Assembly (NCBI GenBank): GCA_036274155.1
Contig: DASUGH010000196.1
Coordinates: forward strand, 56,113 to 120,112
Length of the DNA: 64,000 bases
Reading direction: 5' to 3'
DNA from: Gp6-AA40 sp036274155
Lineage (GTDB): Bacteria > Acidobacteriota > Vicinamibacteria > Vicinamibacterales > UBA2999
Shown: positions 1 through 6,865 of the stretch, piece after piece
Layout: the number at the start of each line of letters is the position of its first letter
How positions within the stretch are numbered: position 1 is the stretch's first letter
The notes under the pieces: generated by a model
Seen by the model: only the letters and a program-made list of their open reading frames with translations
What the model was told of the DNA's origin: nothing
Databases searched by the model: none
Position numbers and translations under genes: made by a program

Positions 1-1964
1 CTGCTCGTGACGCCGACGTTCACCGGCGGGCGGCCGTCGAGGAACATGTTCTCGAAGACGCCCTTGCGCTTGACCTTGTCTTTCACCAGGGTGTGCGAGA
101 GCGGCGGCTGGAAATCGATGAACGGTCCGGGCTCGCCGAAGTCCGCCGACGCCACCGTGGCGATCGGCTCGCGCCGATCGAGCAGATGCAGCTCCCAGTC
201 GGTCTTGTAGTAGCTGATGAACCCGATGCGCGGCTGGCCGCCCTCGTCCTTCAGCACGATGGTCGACATGTTGCCGCCGAGGGCGTCCGTGTACTGGCGG
301 AGCTCGCCGGTCTTCAGGTTGAGCGTCCAGATGTTGTAGACGTTTCCGTTGCGGGCGACCTCGGCGTCGATCGGCTGCGCCGGATCGGTGGCCGTGGACG
401 AGAAGACGATCGTGTTCTCGTCGAGGAACTGCGCCGCCGAATCGTCGTGCGTCCCGAAGGTGATCTGCGTCTTGACGCCGGTGGCGAGGTCGAGTCGAAA
501 GAGCTTCTCGTTGCCGCTGATGCGCGCCACGTAGATGATGGAGCCGCCGTCAGGCGACCAGGTCGGCCCCGAATCGGCGAACGGATCCTTCGTGACGTTG
601 GTGATCTGCTTCTTCTCCAGGTCGAGGATCCAGATGTCGGCGGTGCCGCCCTGCAGGGCGGCGAACGCGATTTTGCGGCCGTCCGGTGAGAAGTCGGGCG
701 ATTCGGGATCGTCGACGGTGCGCGCCGGGTATCGCTGCTCGATCTTTCCCGTGTTCACGTTCTGGATGATCAGCGTTCGCGACTTCTCGTTGCGGACGAA
801 GTAGGCGAGCTGATTGCCCGACGGCGACCACGACATCCACGGCACGGTATTCCACCGTGAGCCGGGTGTGACGATGAACTCGAAGCCCAGGTCCTGATCG
901 AATCCTTTCGTCAGGTTGCTGATGATGCTGCCGTCGCGCACCGAGCTGAGGACGATGTCGGCTTCCTGGTCCTTGCTGTTGCCGGTGACCACGGCGATCA
1001 GCTCGCCCACCGGCGACGGCTCGGCGCTCAGGGCGTTGCTGAAGCGCGTGTGCTCGGGATTCGGCGCCAGGTTGCGTCCGTAGTCGGCGGCGCGTTCCTT
1101 GTCTCGAAACGCCTTGAACCGGTCCTTCAGATACTTCTCGAACTGTTGATCGAACTCCTCGTCCTTCAGGCCGAACGCTTCACGGAACGGATCCTCGCCG
1201 CCGCCGATCACCGACTTGCGCAGCGCCAGGATGTAGTCCTGCAGTCCTTTCTTGGTCCAGCGCGCCTCGATGAACTCGAAGACGGCGTGGCCAAGGTTGT
1301 AGATCATGCGCGGGTTGCCGAAGTTGCCGTAGCTCGTGAGCTGCGACATCCTCGGGACGATGTCGGTGACGGCCGCGTCGCGCACCATCATCAGATCGAG
1401 CGGCTTCCACAGCCCGGTCATGTAGTCGGACAGCCCCTCGTTGATCCACAGCGGCATCTCGCGGCGGATGAGCGAGGTGGGGATCATGTCGAACTCGAAC
1501 TGGTGCGTCAGCTCGTGCACGATCAGCCGGTAGAGGAGATCCGGCGGCTCGTCCATCGGCATCACGATGCGCTTGCGCGTCGGCTCGGCGAAGGCGCCGA
1601 CACCCTCCTGCGCGGCGCCGGGAATCACGTTCTGTTCCTGGAACTCGCTGCTCGTTTGAAACAGGATCAGCGAAACCTTGCCGGCCAGGTCGTGACGAAG
1701 CTCGGAGCTGATGTGCTGATACGCGCTCTCCGCGTACGCGGCCATGCGCTCCAGATGCGGCTCGATCTCCGGGTAGTAGTAGATCGTGAAGTGATCGGTC
1801 TCGTAGATCAGCCACTGGAAGCTGTCGTAGTGGACCTGGTTCTTCCCCAGGTACGGCACATAAGGGGTCTGGGCCGACACGGCGCGCGTTGCCGTCACGA
1901 CGGAAGCCGCGACAGTGAGTGCCAGAGCCGTGAGGCGGATCCCGCACCGTCTGCGGTTCCTCAT
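1..1964 (-). CDS. Peptidase MA-like / TolB-type beta-propeller protein (C-terminus outside window)
   Basis: The reading frame is open from an ATG at 1964 to the window edge (about 654 codons seen), so the C-terminus is missing. The start follows a clear GAGGAGA ribosome-binding site. Residues 1-31 form a signal peptide ending near VSAQ. Residues of about 50-310 match the peptidase MA/gluzincin type: the motif HELTHQFEFD supplies the HExxH-type zinc pair and a later NEGLSDYM supplies the downstream glutamate. After about residue 320 come WD40/PD40 repeats (blocks such as DFSPDGRKIAF and TWSPDGGSIIYV), that is, a periplasmic beta-propeller. Relatives of this architecture often continue into an outer-membrane barrel, which cannot be checked here. 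Likely a secreted or envelope metalloprotease or scaffold; the substrate is unknown. Confidence 0.85.
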   Translation of the reverse strand, partial: MRNRRRCGIRLTALALTVAASVVTATRAVSAQTPYVPYLGKNQVHYDSFQWLIYETDHFTIYYYPEIEPHLERMAAYAESAYQHISSELRHDLAGKVSLILFQTSSEFQEQNVIPGAAQEGVGAFAEPTRKRIVMPMDEPPDLLYRLIVHELTHQFEFDMIPTSLIRREMPLWINEGLSDYMTGLWKPLDLMMVRDAAVTDIVPRMSQLTSYGNFGNPRMIYNLGHAVFEFIEARWTKKGLQDYILALRKSVIGGGEDPFREAFGLKDEEFDQQFEKYLKDRFKAFRDKERAADYGRNLAPNPEHTRFSNALSAEPSPVGELIAVVTGNSKDQEADIVLSSVRDGSIISNLTKGFDQDLGFEFIVTPGSRWNTVPWMSWSPSGNQLAYFVRNEKSRTLIIQNVNTGKIEQRYPARTVDDPESPDFSPDGRKIAFAALQGGTADIWILDLEKKQITNVTKDPFADSGPTWSPDGGSIIYVARISGNEKLFRLDLATGVKTQITFGTHDDSAAQFLDENTIVFSSTATDPAQPIDAEVARNGNVYNIWTLNLKTGELRQYTDALGGNMSTIVLKDEGGQPRIGFISYYKTDWELHLLDRREPIATVASADFGEPGPFIDFQPPLSHTLVKDKVKRKGVFENMFLDGRPPVNVGVTS

Positions 1965-2004
1965 GCGCCTTCTCCTCGGGGTTCGGACCAGCCGAACCTG
2001 TTCT

Positions 2005-2058
2005 GACCAGCCAACGGACTCCGCGCCTCAACATCCTCGCGGAGCCTGTCGGCTGGTC
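2005..2058. repeat. Imperfect 21-bp inverted repeat
   Basis: Arms at 2005-2025 and 2038-2058 (starting GACCAGCC and ending GGCTGGTC) match at 18 of 21 positions around a 12-base loop. Either a REP-like element or the leader structure of the divergent peptidase gene. Confidence 0.55.
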
Positions 2059-2090
2059 GCCAGTGTCCCTTGCCGCGCTTCGCGCGGCTG

Positions 2091-2149
2091 GGACCGCTAT
2101 GCGGGACGCAACGAGCACGGAACTCACGCAACGAGCCGCACAGCGGTCC
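2091..2149. repeat. 14-bp inverted repeat enclosing a 10-bp direct repeat
   Basis: GGACCGCTATGCGG at 2091-2104 pairs with CCGCACAGCGGTCC at 2136-2149 (13 of 14). The loop contains ACGCAACGAG twice (2106-2115 and 2126-2135). The nested arrangement looks like a small mobile or recombination-type repeat, but no transposase is near. Confidence 0.5.
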
Positions 2150-2343
2150 AACGGCCCGCACGGGTGGCCGCGCAGGTGTGATGGTAACCGGGGCGTGGCT
2201 GGTCCGCGAGACACTCTGCGACCAGCAGTCGCGTCGGGACAAGGTCATGTTACAGCCGACCGATCGACACTCGCAATCAAATCGCGGGTTGCGCGAGCAA
2301 AGGACGTACCGATGAGTCGCGGGCGATCGCGGTTGAAATCGTG

Positions 2344-2391
2344 CAGTTCGTCACCGCCTCGCGGTGAACTGTCCTACGAAACGCGGCGTTT
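2344..2391 (+). promoter_or_regulatory. Possible ECF-type promoter under a palindrome
   Basis: GAACT at 2366-2370 is followed after 16 bases by CGTTT at 2387-2391, a spacing and sequence typical of ECF -35/-10 pairs. CAGTTC/GAACTG and ACCGC/GCGGT arms (2344-2371, with a three-base bulge) form a hairpin over the -35 box. Autoregulation of the sigma operon would be expected for this family; this is inference only. Confidence 0.3.
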
Positions 2392-2486
2392 CTGTCGCCC
2401 GCCGTATACTGACGGGGGAGGCCAGTCCCGGGCTCCCGGAATAAATCGGCCGGCGGGTGTGTTCCACCGTTGGGCCTGAGAGCTCG

Positions 2487-3065
2487 ATGCTCCGACGACG
2501 TCGCCAGTCGCCAGCCCATGACGCCTTTTCCGCAGATGTCCTGACGTTTCTCGAACCGCTTTACGGCACCGCGCTCCGGCTGACGCGCAATCGCGCCGAT
2601 GCCGAGGATCTGGTGCAGGACACGGTCGTCAAGGCGTTGCGCTTCTCGGATCGGTTCACGCCGGGCACGAACCTGAAGGCCTGGCTGTATACGATCCTGC
2701 ACAACACGTGGCGGAACCGGCGGCGCGACGCGGCGCGCGACTCCGTGGAGGTTGACAGCGCGCGCGTCGATGCTGCCGCGCAGCGGGCGGATGGTCCGGC
2801 GGCGTTCGAGACACCCGAGCGCATCCTGCTGCGCGCAACGCTCGACGTCGACCTGCAGGCGGCGCTGGACGACATGCCGGAGGCCTTCCGGGAGGCCGTA
2901 TGGCTCAGGGACGTGGACGAGTTCTCGTACGCGGAAATAGCCGAGATGCTGGGCGTCCCCATCGGCACCGTGATGTCGCGGATTTCACGCGGCCGGCGCC
3001 TGCTCTTCGAGCGGCTGCAGGGTACCCACGATGCGGCTCAGGTCGGGGGGGCTGGAGGACGATGA
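2487..3065 (+). CDS. ECF (RpoE-like) RNA polymerase sigma factor
   Basis: This is a 192-residue sigma-70 family factor of the ECF type. Region 2 is seen in ALRLTRNRADAEDLVQDT followed by the aromatic FSDRF and WLYTILHNTW blocks, and region 4 in the helix-turn-helix EFSYAEIAEMLGVPIGTVMS. Region 1.1 and region 3 are absent, as in all ECF factors. I chose the ATG at 2487; an in-frame GTG at 2457 would add ten residues. The gene is followed by a zinc-binding anti-sigma factor and a TlpA-type thioredoxin, which suggests response to an envelope or redox stress. Its stop codon overlaps the ATG of a short reading frame at 3062. Confidence 0.93.
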   Translation: MLRRRRQSPAHDAFSADVLTFLEPLYGTALRLTRNRADAEDLVQDTVVKALRFSDRFTPGTNLKAWLYTILHNTWRNRRRDAARDSVEVDSARVDAAAQRADGPAAFETPERILLRATLDVDLQAALDDMPEAFREAVWLRDVDEFSYAEIAEMLGVPIGTVMSRISRGRRLLFERLQGTHDAAQVGGAGGR

Positions 3066-3217
3066 GTGAATCCGCGGGCCTGATTTGCCGGTCCAACCTA
3101 GCAGGCGCGGTGAACGCGCCTGCGACACGCGGATTCCGGCGCCTCGGGCGCCGTGGGCGGGTAGCGAGCTCGAAGAGGAAGAGGGGTCTGCTGACCTTGC
3201 GATGTCTGCATGAGTGA
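3062..3217 (+). repeat. Structured 148-bp element between direct ATGAGTGA copies
   Basis: The octamer ATGAGTGA occurs at 3062-3069 (overlapping the sigma stop) and again at 3210-3217 (the anti-sigma start). Between them lie nested inverted repeats: AATCCGCG/CGCGGATT (3069-3076 with 3128-3135), GCAGGCGCG/CGCGCCTGC (3101-3109 with 3115-3123, perfect) and GGCGCC/GGCGCC (3138-3143 with 3147-3152, perfect). The layout resembles a small non-autonomous insertion with an eight-base target duplication, or a structured spacer controlling the downstream gene. Confidence 0.5.
3062..3217 (+). CDS. Possible coupling ORF (51 aa) between sigma and anti-sigma genes
   Basis: A 51-codon frame begins MSESAGLICRS, with its ATG overlapping the sigma stop (ATGA) and its TGA stop lying inside the anti-sigma start (ATGAGTGA). 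A GGAGG at about 3054 precedes it, whereas the anti-sigma gene has no visible site of its own. The peptide is arginine-rich and unlike any family I know. It may exist only to carry ribosomes across the structured element so that the anti-sigma factor is translated by reinitiation. Real protein function is doubtful. Confidence 0.25.
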   Translation: MSESAGLICRSNLAGAVNAPATRGFRRLGRRGRVASSKRKRGLLTLRCLHE

Positions 3218-3968
3218 TTGTCGTCGTACCACCGAGCAGCTGGCGCCGTATCTCGATGGCGAGTTGCCGCCAGCCGACCGTGACATCCTGAGGCGGCATC
3301 TGGAGGCGTGTCCTCCCTGCCGCACCGTGGCGACGGCCGTCGAGGGCGGCCGCCGTGTCCTGCGTGAGCGAGGCCAGCGTCTCGCAGGTGAGCCGCTGCC
3401 GCCGGGACTGCGCAGCCGCTGCGAGATGCTCGCCCGCGGCCAGCGTGCGCGCACAGTGCACTGGTGGCAGCGCCGCCTCCTGCCGGGCCTCTCGATTGCC
3501 GGCCTCGTGCTGGCGACGATAGCCATCCTGTTCGTGCTCGGCACACGGCGCTCGAACGTCCTGCTCGCTCAGCAGCTGACGGCGGATCATGTGAAGTGCT
3601 TCGCGCTCTTCGCGCCGCGCGATTCGCCGCCGATCGAGGCGCGTCAGGCGGAAGAGGCGCTGGCGCGCCGCTACGGCTGGGATCTCCACATTCCGCCCTC
3701 GTCGGCAGCAGACGGCGTCGCCCTCGTGGGCGCGCGCCGTTGCCTCTATGCTTCAGGTACCATTCCCCACGTGATGTACCGCATGGGTGACGACAATCTG
3801 TCGCTCTTCGTGCTCGATGGCGTGAGCCGTCCTGAGGCCGACCTCGTCACCCTGGGCCATCATTCGAAAATCTGGTCACAGGGGCAGCGGACCTATGTCC
3901 TGGTCTCCTCGAGGCCCGACGCCGATTTGACCCGGGCCGCCAGTTATGTGATGCGGCAGATGCCGTAG
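3210..3968 (+). CDS. Zinc-finger transmembrane anti-sigma factor
   Basis: A 252-residue single-pass membrane protein. The N-terminal cytoplasmic part carries the ZAS zinc motif: C4, then H30-x3-C34-x2-C37 (HLEACPPC). A transmembrane helix spans roughly residues 88-108 (LSIAGLVLATIAILFVL). The extracytoplasmic part has two cysteines (in DHVKCFALF and RRCLYASG) and a C-terminal YVLVSS segment like those of RsiW/ChrR-type anti-sigma proteins that sense redox or metal stress. It presumably holds the upstream ECF sigma factor at the membrane until the signal arrives. The neighbouring TlpA thioredoxin fits a thiol-sensing role, but that is inference. Confidence 0.88.
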   Translation: MSDCRRTTEQLAPYLDGELPPADRDILRRHLEACPPCRTVATAVEGGRRVLRERGQRLAGEPLPPGLRSRCEMLARGQRARTVHWWQRRLLPGLSIAGLVLATIAILFVLGTRRSNVLLAQQLTADHVKCFALFAPRDSPPIEARQAEEALARRYGWDLHIPPSSAADGVALVGARRCLYASGTIPHVMYRMGDDNLSLFVLDGVSRPEADLVTLGHHSKIWSQGQRTYVLVSSRPDADLTRAASYVMRQMP

Positions 3969-3982
3969 AGGGTGTTATCCGC

Positions 3983-4666
3983 ATGAGTGACCACGACATG
4001 CCTCCAGCAGCCGGCGGTGATCACGGGTCGGAGGGCGAAACGCACGATGCGGCGCCACCGCCTGGAGCCGCCGCCGGGCCGCCGCCGGATGCCGGATCGC
4101 TGCCGCCCGAACGCCGCCTGTCGCGCACGGCGGCCTGGCTGGCGATGGGTGCCGTGGCGCTCGCCCTTGCGCTCGTGTCGATGGCGCCGGGTGTCGAGCC
4201 GGTCAGCTCCGGCGGCGACGGCGACGTACCACCTGAGGACGAGGCGCTCGTCGGGCGGATGGCACCGCTGCACTACACGCTGAAGGACATGAACGGGATC
4301 GACGTCAAGCTGGCGTCGTTCAAGGGCAAGGTCATCGTCCTGAATTTCTGGGCGACGTGGTGTCCGCCGTGCGAGCTCGAGATTCCCGATCTGGTGCAGA
4401 TTCAGAAGGCTTATCCCGATGACGTCGTAATCGTCGGCGTGTCGGTCGACGATACGGCCGACATGCTGAAGGCGTACGCAGCCAAGAAGAAGATCAACTA
4501 TCCGGTGCTGCTCGGTCTCGATCACGAGGACTTCCAGGACGCCTACGGTCCGATGTACGGCATTCCGGTATCGGTCTTCATCGGGCGCGACGGCAAGATC
4601 GCGCGCCGTCATTCAGGCATCTTCAGCAAGGAGCAGTTCGTCCGGGAGATCGAGGCGCTGCTGTAG
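3983..4666 (+). CDS. Membrane-anchored TlpA/ResA-type thioredoxin
   Basis: A 227-residue protein with a proline- and glycine-rich cytoplasmic N-terminus, one membrane anchor at about residues 49-67, and an AhpC-TSA/Redoxin fold outside. The active site is W126-C127-P-P-C130 in NFWATWCPPCELEIPDL. The downstream cis-proline loop is in YGIPVSVFIG. Such proteins reduce disulfides or support cytochrome c maturation in the periplasm. It starts 14 bases after the anti-sigma gene and is probably co-transcribed with the sigma/anti-sigma pair, so it is likely a target or effector of that regulon. Confidence 0.9.
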   Translation: MSDHDMPPAAGGDHGSEGETHDAAPPPGAAAGPPPDAGSLPPERRLSRTAAWLAMGAVALALALVSMAPGVEPVSSGGDGDVPPEDEALVGRMAPLHYTLKDMNGIDVKLASFKGKVIVLNFWATWCPPCELEIPDLVQIQKAYPDDVVIVGVSVDDTADMLKAYAAKKKINYPVLLGLDHEDFQDAYGPMYGIPVSVFIGRDGKIARRHSGIFSKEQFVREIEALL

Positions 4667-4672
4667 TATGAT
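4667..4672 (+). promoter_or_regulatory. -10 hexamer TATGAT of a probable leaderless transcript
   Basis: TATGAT lies exactly six bases before the ATG at 4679, placing the expected transcription start at or next to the start codon. No ribosome-binding site is present between them. Confidence 0.5.
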
Positions 4673-4678
4673 CCGGAC

Positions 4679-4903
4679 ATGTTGAAGGGCTTCACGCACG
4701 CTCGTCTCGCCTGCGGCTGCCGCCTGGCGTTCCGCGTCGGCGTCGAGGGAAGTCCTGTGACGGTCGTGGTCGACGAGAAAGCCGCCGGCTGTGCGATCTC
4801 GTTGCACGTTCGCGATCTCCCGGTCTACGACTACCGCGAAGCCCTGCGGCCTCCCACTCGCTTCCTGCCAATGGAAGAAGAGGAGTACGAGGAAGAGGGC
4901 TGA
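4679..4903 (+). CDS. Small hypothetical protein, acidic tail
   Basis: A 74-residue protein beginning MLKGFTHARLACGCRLAFRV and ending in a run of glutamates (EEEEYEEEG). It has three cysteines, two in a CGC pair, and no signal peptide or membrane segment. I do not recognise the family. It follows the thioredoxin gene by 12 bases but appears to have its own promoter, and converges on the EEP gene 24 bases away. Confidence 0.6.
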   Translation: MLKGFTHARLACGCRLAFRVGVEGSPVTVVVDEKAAGCAISLHVRDLPVYDYREALRPPTRFLPMEEEEYEEEG

Positions 4904-4927
4904 TCGCGTACCGACCCGCGCCGTTCC

Positions 4928-5656
4928 CTACCCGAATTTCATCCGAAGCTCGGCAACGAGCGGCAGGTGGTCCGACGCCAGGAGCGACAGGCGCGTCCGG
5001 GGCAGTTCCACCTTCGCCACTTCAACCTCTCCGTCGTAGTAGATGTGATCCAGGTGCAGAACCGGGAAGACGCCTGGATAGGTGCGCCGGCGCCGGAGGT
5101 GCGCGCGGAGATCGATGCTGTTCAGGCGTTCGGTCAGCATCTGCGTCGCCAGCCCCCGCATCCATTCGTTGAAATCTCCGAGCACCACTTTCGGCGTGCC
5201 GACGCGGCGGTCGTGGACGATGCCGCTCAGCCGCGTCGCCTGATAGCGACGCTCGAGAAACGCCGTCCCGAGATGGACGTTGTAGAGATGCAGCGTGTCG
5301 TGGCCGATTCTGACGTCGACGCGCTGGCAGCCTCGCGCCTCGCACGTCTTCCATGAAAGGTCGTAGTGGGTGTGCTGCAGAATGGGAAACCGGCTGAGGA
5401 CGACGTTGCCGAACTGACAGCCGCGGAGATGCCGCACCGGCGCCATGACCCAGCCCATGCCGAGCATGGCGCCAAGCTCCTCGGCGTGGCCCGCCGTGCG
5501 CGGTCCGGCGCCAATCACCTCCTGCAGCGCGACGACGTCGGCGTCGATCGAACGGATGACCTCGGCGATCCGCCCTGGATTCGTCCGGCCGTCCAGTCCC
5601 CGGCACCGGTGCACGTTGTACGTGGCGACGCGCACTGTGCGCCAGTGGTCGGTCAT
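4928..5656 (-). CDS. Endonuclease/exonuclease/phosphatase (EEP) family protein
   Basis: A 242-residue protein with the full set of EEP signatures: ATYNVHRCRG near the N-terminus, DVVALQEV (metal-binding glutamate), NVHLG, VVLGDFNEW (the catalytic D-x-N) and the C-terminal SDHLPLVAEL (catalytic Asp-His). It has no signal peptide, so the enzyme is cytoplasmic. Members cleave phosphodiester bonds in nucleic acids, phospholipids or inositol phosphates; the sequence alone does not tell which. It is divergent from the 100-residue gene at 5709 and apparently transcribed alone. Confidence 0.9.
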   Translation of the reverse strand: MTDHWRTVRVATYNVHRCRGLDGRTNPGRIAEVIRSIDADVVALQEVIGAGPRTAGHAEELGAMLGMGWVMAPVRHLRGCQFGNVVLSRFPILQHTHYDLSWKTCEARGCQRVDVRIGHDTLHLYNVHLGTAFLERRYQATRLSGIVHDRRVGTPKVVLGDFNEWMRGLATQMLTERLNSIDLRAHLRRRRTYPGVFPVLHLDHIYYDGEVEVAKVELPRTRLSLLASDHLPLVAELRMKFG

Positions 5657-5696
5657 CCTGCTGCGTCTGATCCTACCTCCTACCTCCCATGTCCTT

Positions 5697-5702
5697 TACA
5701 AT
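5697..5702 (+). promoter_or_regulatory. -10 hexamer TACAAT of a probable leaderless transcript
   Basis: TACAAT sits six bases before the ATG at 5709 with no Shine-Dalgarno sequence between, so the mRNA probably starts at the start codon. Confidence 0.55.
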
Positions 5703-5708
5703 CCACCT

Positions 5709-6011
5709 ATGCCGAAACTGAAGAGCGAGCTGGAGGTCCCGTGTCCGTGCTGCGGCGCGACGCTGGTCGTGGACACCAATCTCGGCCGCGTCGTCTCGCA
5801 CCGCGAGCCCGAGCGAGGTGACAAACCGGAGCTCTCCGACGCGCAGCGCATCCTCGCGGAGGAAGCGGCTCGGCGAGAGGCGATGTTCGATCAGTCCTTC
5901 CAGGCGGAAAAGACCCGCGGCGATGCGCTGTCGCGACGGTTCGAGGAGGCGCTGCGGCAGGCGCAGGACGAGCCGGTGTCGAAGCCGCTCAGGGATTTCG
6001 ACCTCGACTAG
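5709..6011 (+). CDS. Small zinc-ribbon-like / coiled-coil protein
   Basis: A 100-residue protein. The N-terminus has a CPCCGATLVVDT knuckle resembling half of a zinc ribbon; the rest (residues of about 38-90) is highly charged and predicted helical, likely a coiled coil (ILAEEAARREAMFDQSF). Function unknown. The start was chosen at the ATG just after the TACAAT hexamer. Proteins of this kind (a CPCC-type knuckle plus helix) are widespread in acidobacteria in my recollection, but no role is known to me. Confidence 0.7.
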   Translation: MPKLKSELEVPCPCCGATLVVDTNLGRVVSHREPERGDKPELSDAQRILAEEAARREAMFDQSFQAEKTRGDALSRRFEEALRQAQDEPVSKPLRDFDLD

Positions 6012-6017
6012 GTGAAA

Positions 6018-6128
6018 CGTGAATTGACGGATTGACGGATTGACGGATTTCAATTGACGGATTGACGGATTGACGGATTGACAATTCATCAATTCAAATC
6101 CGTCAATCCGTCAATCCGTCAATTCACG
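6018..6128. repeat. Perfect 33-bp inverted repeat built from TTGACGGA octamers
   Basis: The arms at 6018-6050 and 6096-6128 are perfectly complementary over 33 bases and consist of phased TTGACGGA units (TCCGTCAA in the other arm). The 45-base loop contains four more units in the direct orientation. It lies between two convergent genes, so it can act as a bidirectional transcription stop. The same octamer family recurs at 54.1-54.4 kb. Confidence 0.9.
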
Positions 6129-6154
6129 AACTCCTATTCTCCTCATTCTCCTCC

Positions 6155-6865
6155 TCATCCCCGTCGCCGAAATTCCTCGGGTAACTCCGTCCACCGGTCC
6201 CGTCCTGCGTAGTACTTCCACGGCTTGTAGCCATGCGCCTCCCGGAAGGCGCGGTAACGGCGGCGCAGTCTGTCGACGCGCGCGCGTGAGTAGCGGATGC
6301 GCCGATGCGGCCAGTCGAGCAGCACCTGCTCGACCTTCCAGACGTTGGAGGTCGACAGCCGCCAGTCGTAGCCGCCGAGACTACGGAGATCGACGACGGT
6401 GTAGCCCTTGATGCACCCGGTGAAGTCGACATACGACTCGAAATAGCTGAGGGCCAGTGCGCGCGGCGTGGCGAACATCGGACGCCGTCCGTGCAGCCCC
6501 GGGTCCCGGGAGCGGGCCACCGACCCCCATCCACTCCGTCGGCGATACACGAAGATGACGTGGTCGAGGAGGTCGATCGACTCGAAGCTGAGCACGAGCG
6601 GCGGATAGCCGTGCTGCTCGAGAATCGTGGCCGCCGAAAGCGCGGCCTCGAGGCAGTGAGCCGTCCCGCGCTCCACCACGCCGCGGAAGCTGCGCAGCGT
6701 CTCTCCGTGCTTCTCGGTGTTGTAGCGGAGCGAGTTGAGCCAGCGCTGCACGTCGAGCGGCGTGCGCAACCGGTCCACCAGCCGCCGCTCCGCGGGAGTC
6801 AGCGGCAGCACCGGCGGCTGGATCCGATCAGTTCGCGGCAGCGGGGGTCGCTTTGAGGTCCGCAA
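6155..6865 (-). CDS. Transglutaminase-like cysteine protease-fold protein
   Basis: A 236-residue soluble protein with the order expected for a transglutaminase-like Cys-His-Asp triad: C71 in GTAHCLEAALSAATILEQHG, H102 in LLDHVIFVYR, and D121 in ARSRDPGL. The C-terminal third is rich in basic and aromatic residues (WPHRRIRYSRARVDRLRRRYRAF). It has no signal peptide. Its start overlaps the end of the upstream Sco1-like gene by 38 bases, so the two form an operon. The substrate is unknown. Confidence 0.7.
   Translation of the reverse strand: MRTSKRPPLPRTDRIQPPVLPLTPAERRLVDRLRTPLDVQRWLNSLRYNTEKHGETLRSFRGVVERGTAHCLEAALSAATILEQHGYPPLVLSFESIDLLDHVIFVYRRRSGWGSVARSRDPGLHGRRPMFATPRALALSYFESYVDFTGCIKGYTVVDLRSLGGYDWRLSTSNVWKVEQVLLDWPHRRIRYSRARVDRLRRRYRAFREAHGYKPWKYYAGRDRWTELPEEFRRRG

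Larger units (their letters stand above)
1965..2486. other. Palindrome-rich 0.5 kb intergenic region between divergent genes
   Basis: No credible gene was found in this 522-base gap. It lies between the minus-strand peptidase gene and the plus-strand sigma factor gene, so it must hold both promoters. It contains several inverted repeats (listed separately at 2005-2058, 2091-2149 and 2344-2371), a small perfect hairpin GTTCGG/CCGAAC at 1981-1997, and a TATACT hexamer at 2405-2410 that could be a -10 box for the sigma gene. Confidence 0.5.

Noticed and set aside
1050..2006. Plus-strand frame of 318 codons at the left end
   Set aside because: It is antisense to the peptidase-MA/propeller gene, whose minus-strand frame has a signal peptide, HELTH motif and propeller repeats.
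2900..3217. 105-codon frame crossing the sigma gene end
   Set aside because: Its first two thirds lie out of frame inside the sigma factor; only the part from 3062 is kept as a possible coupling frame.
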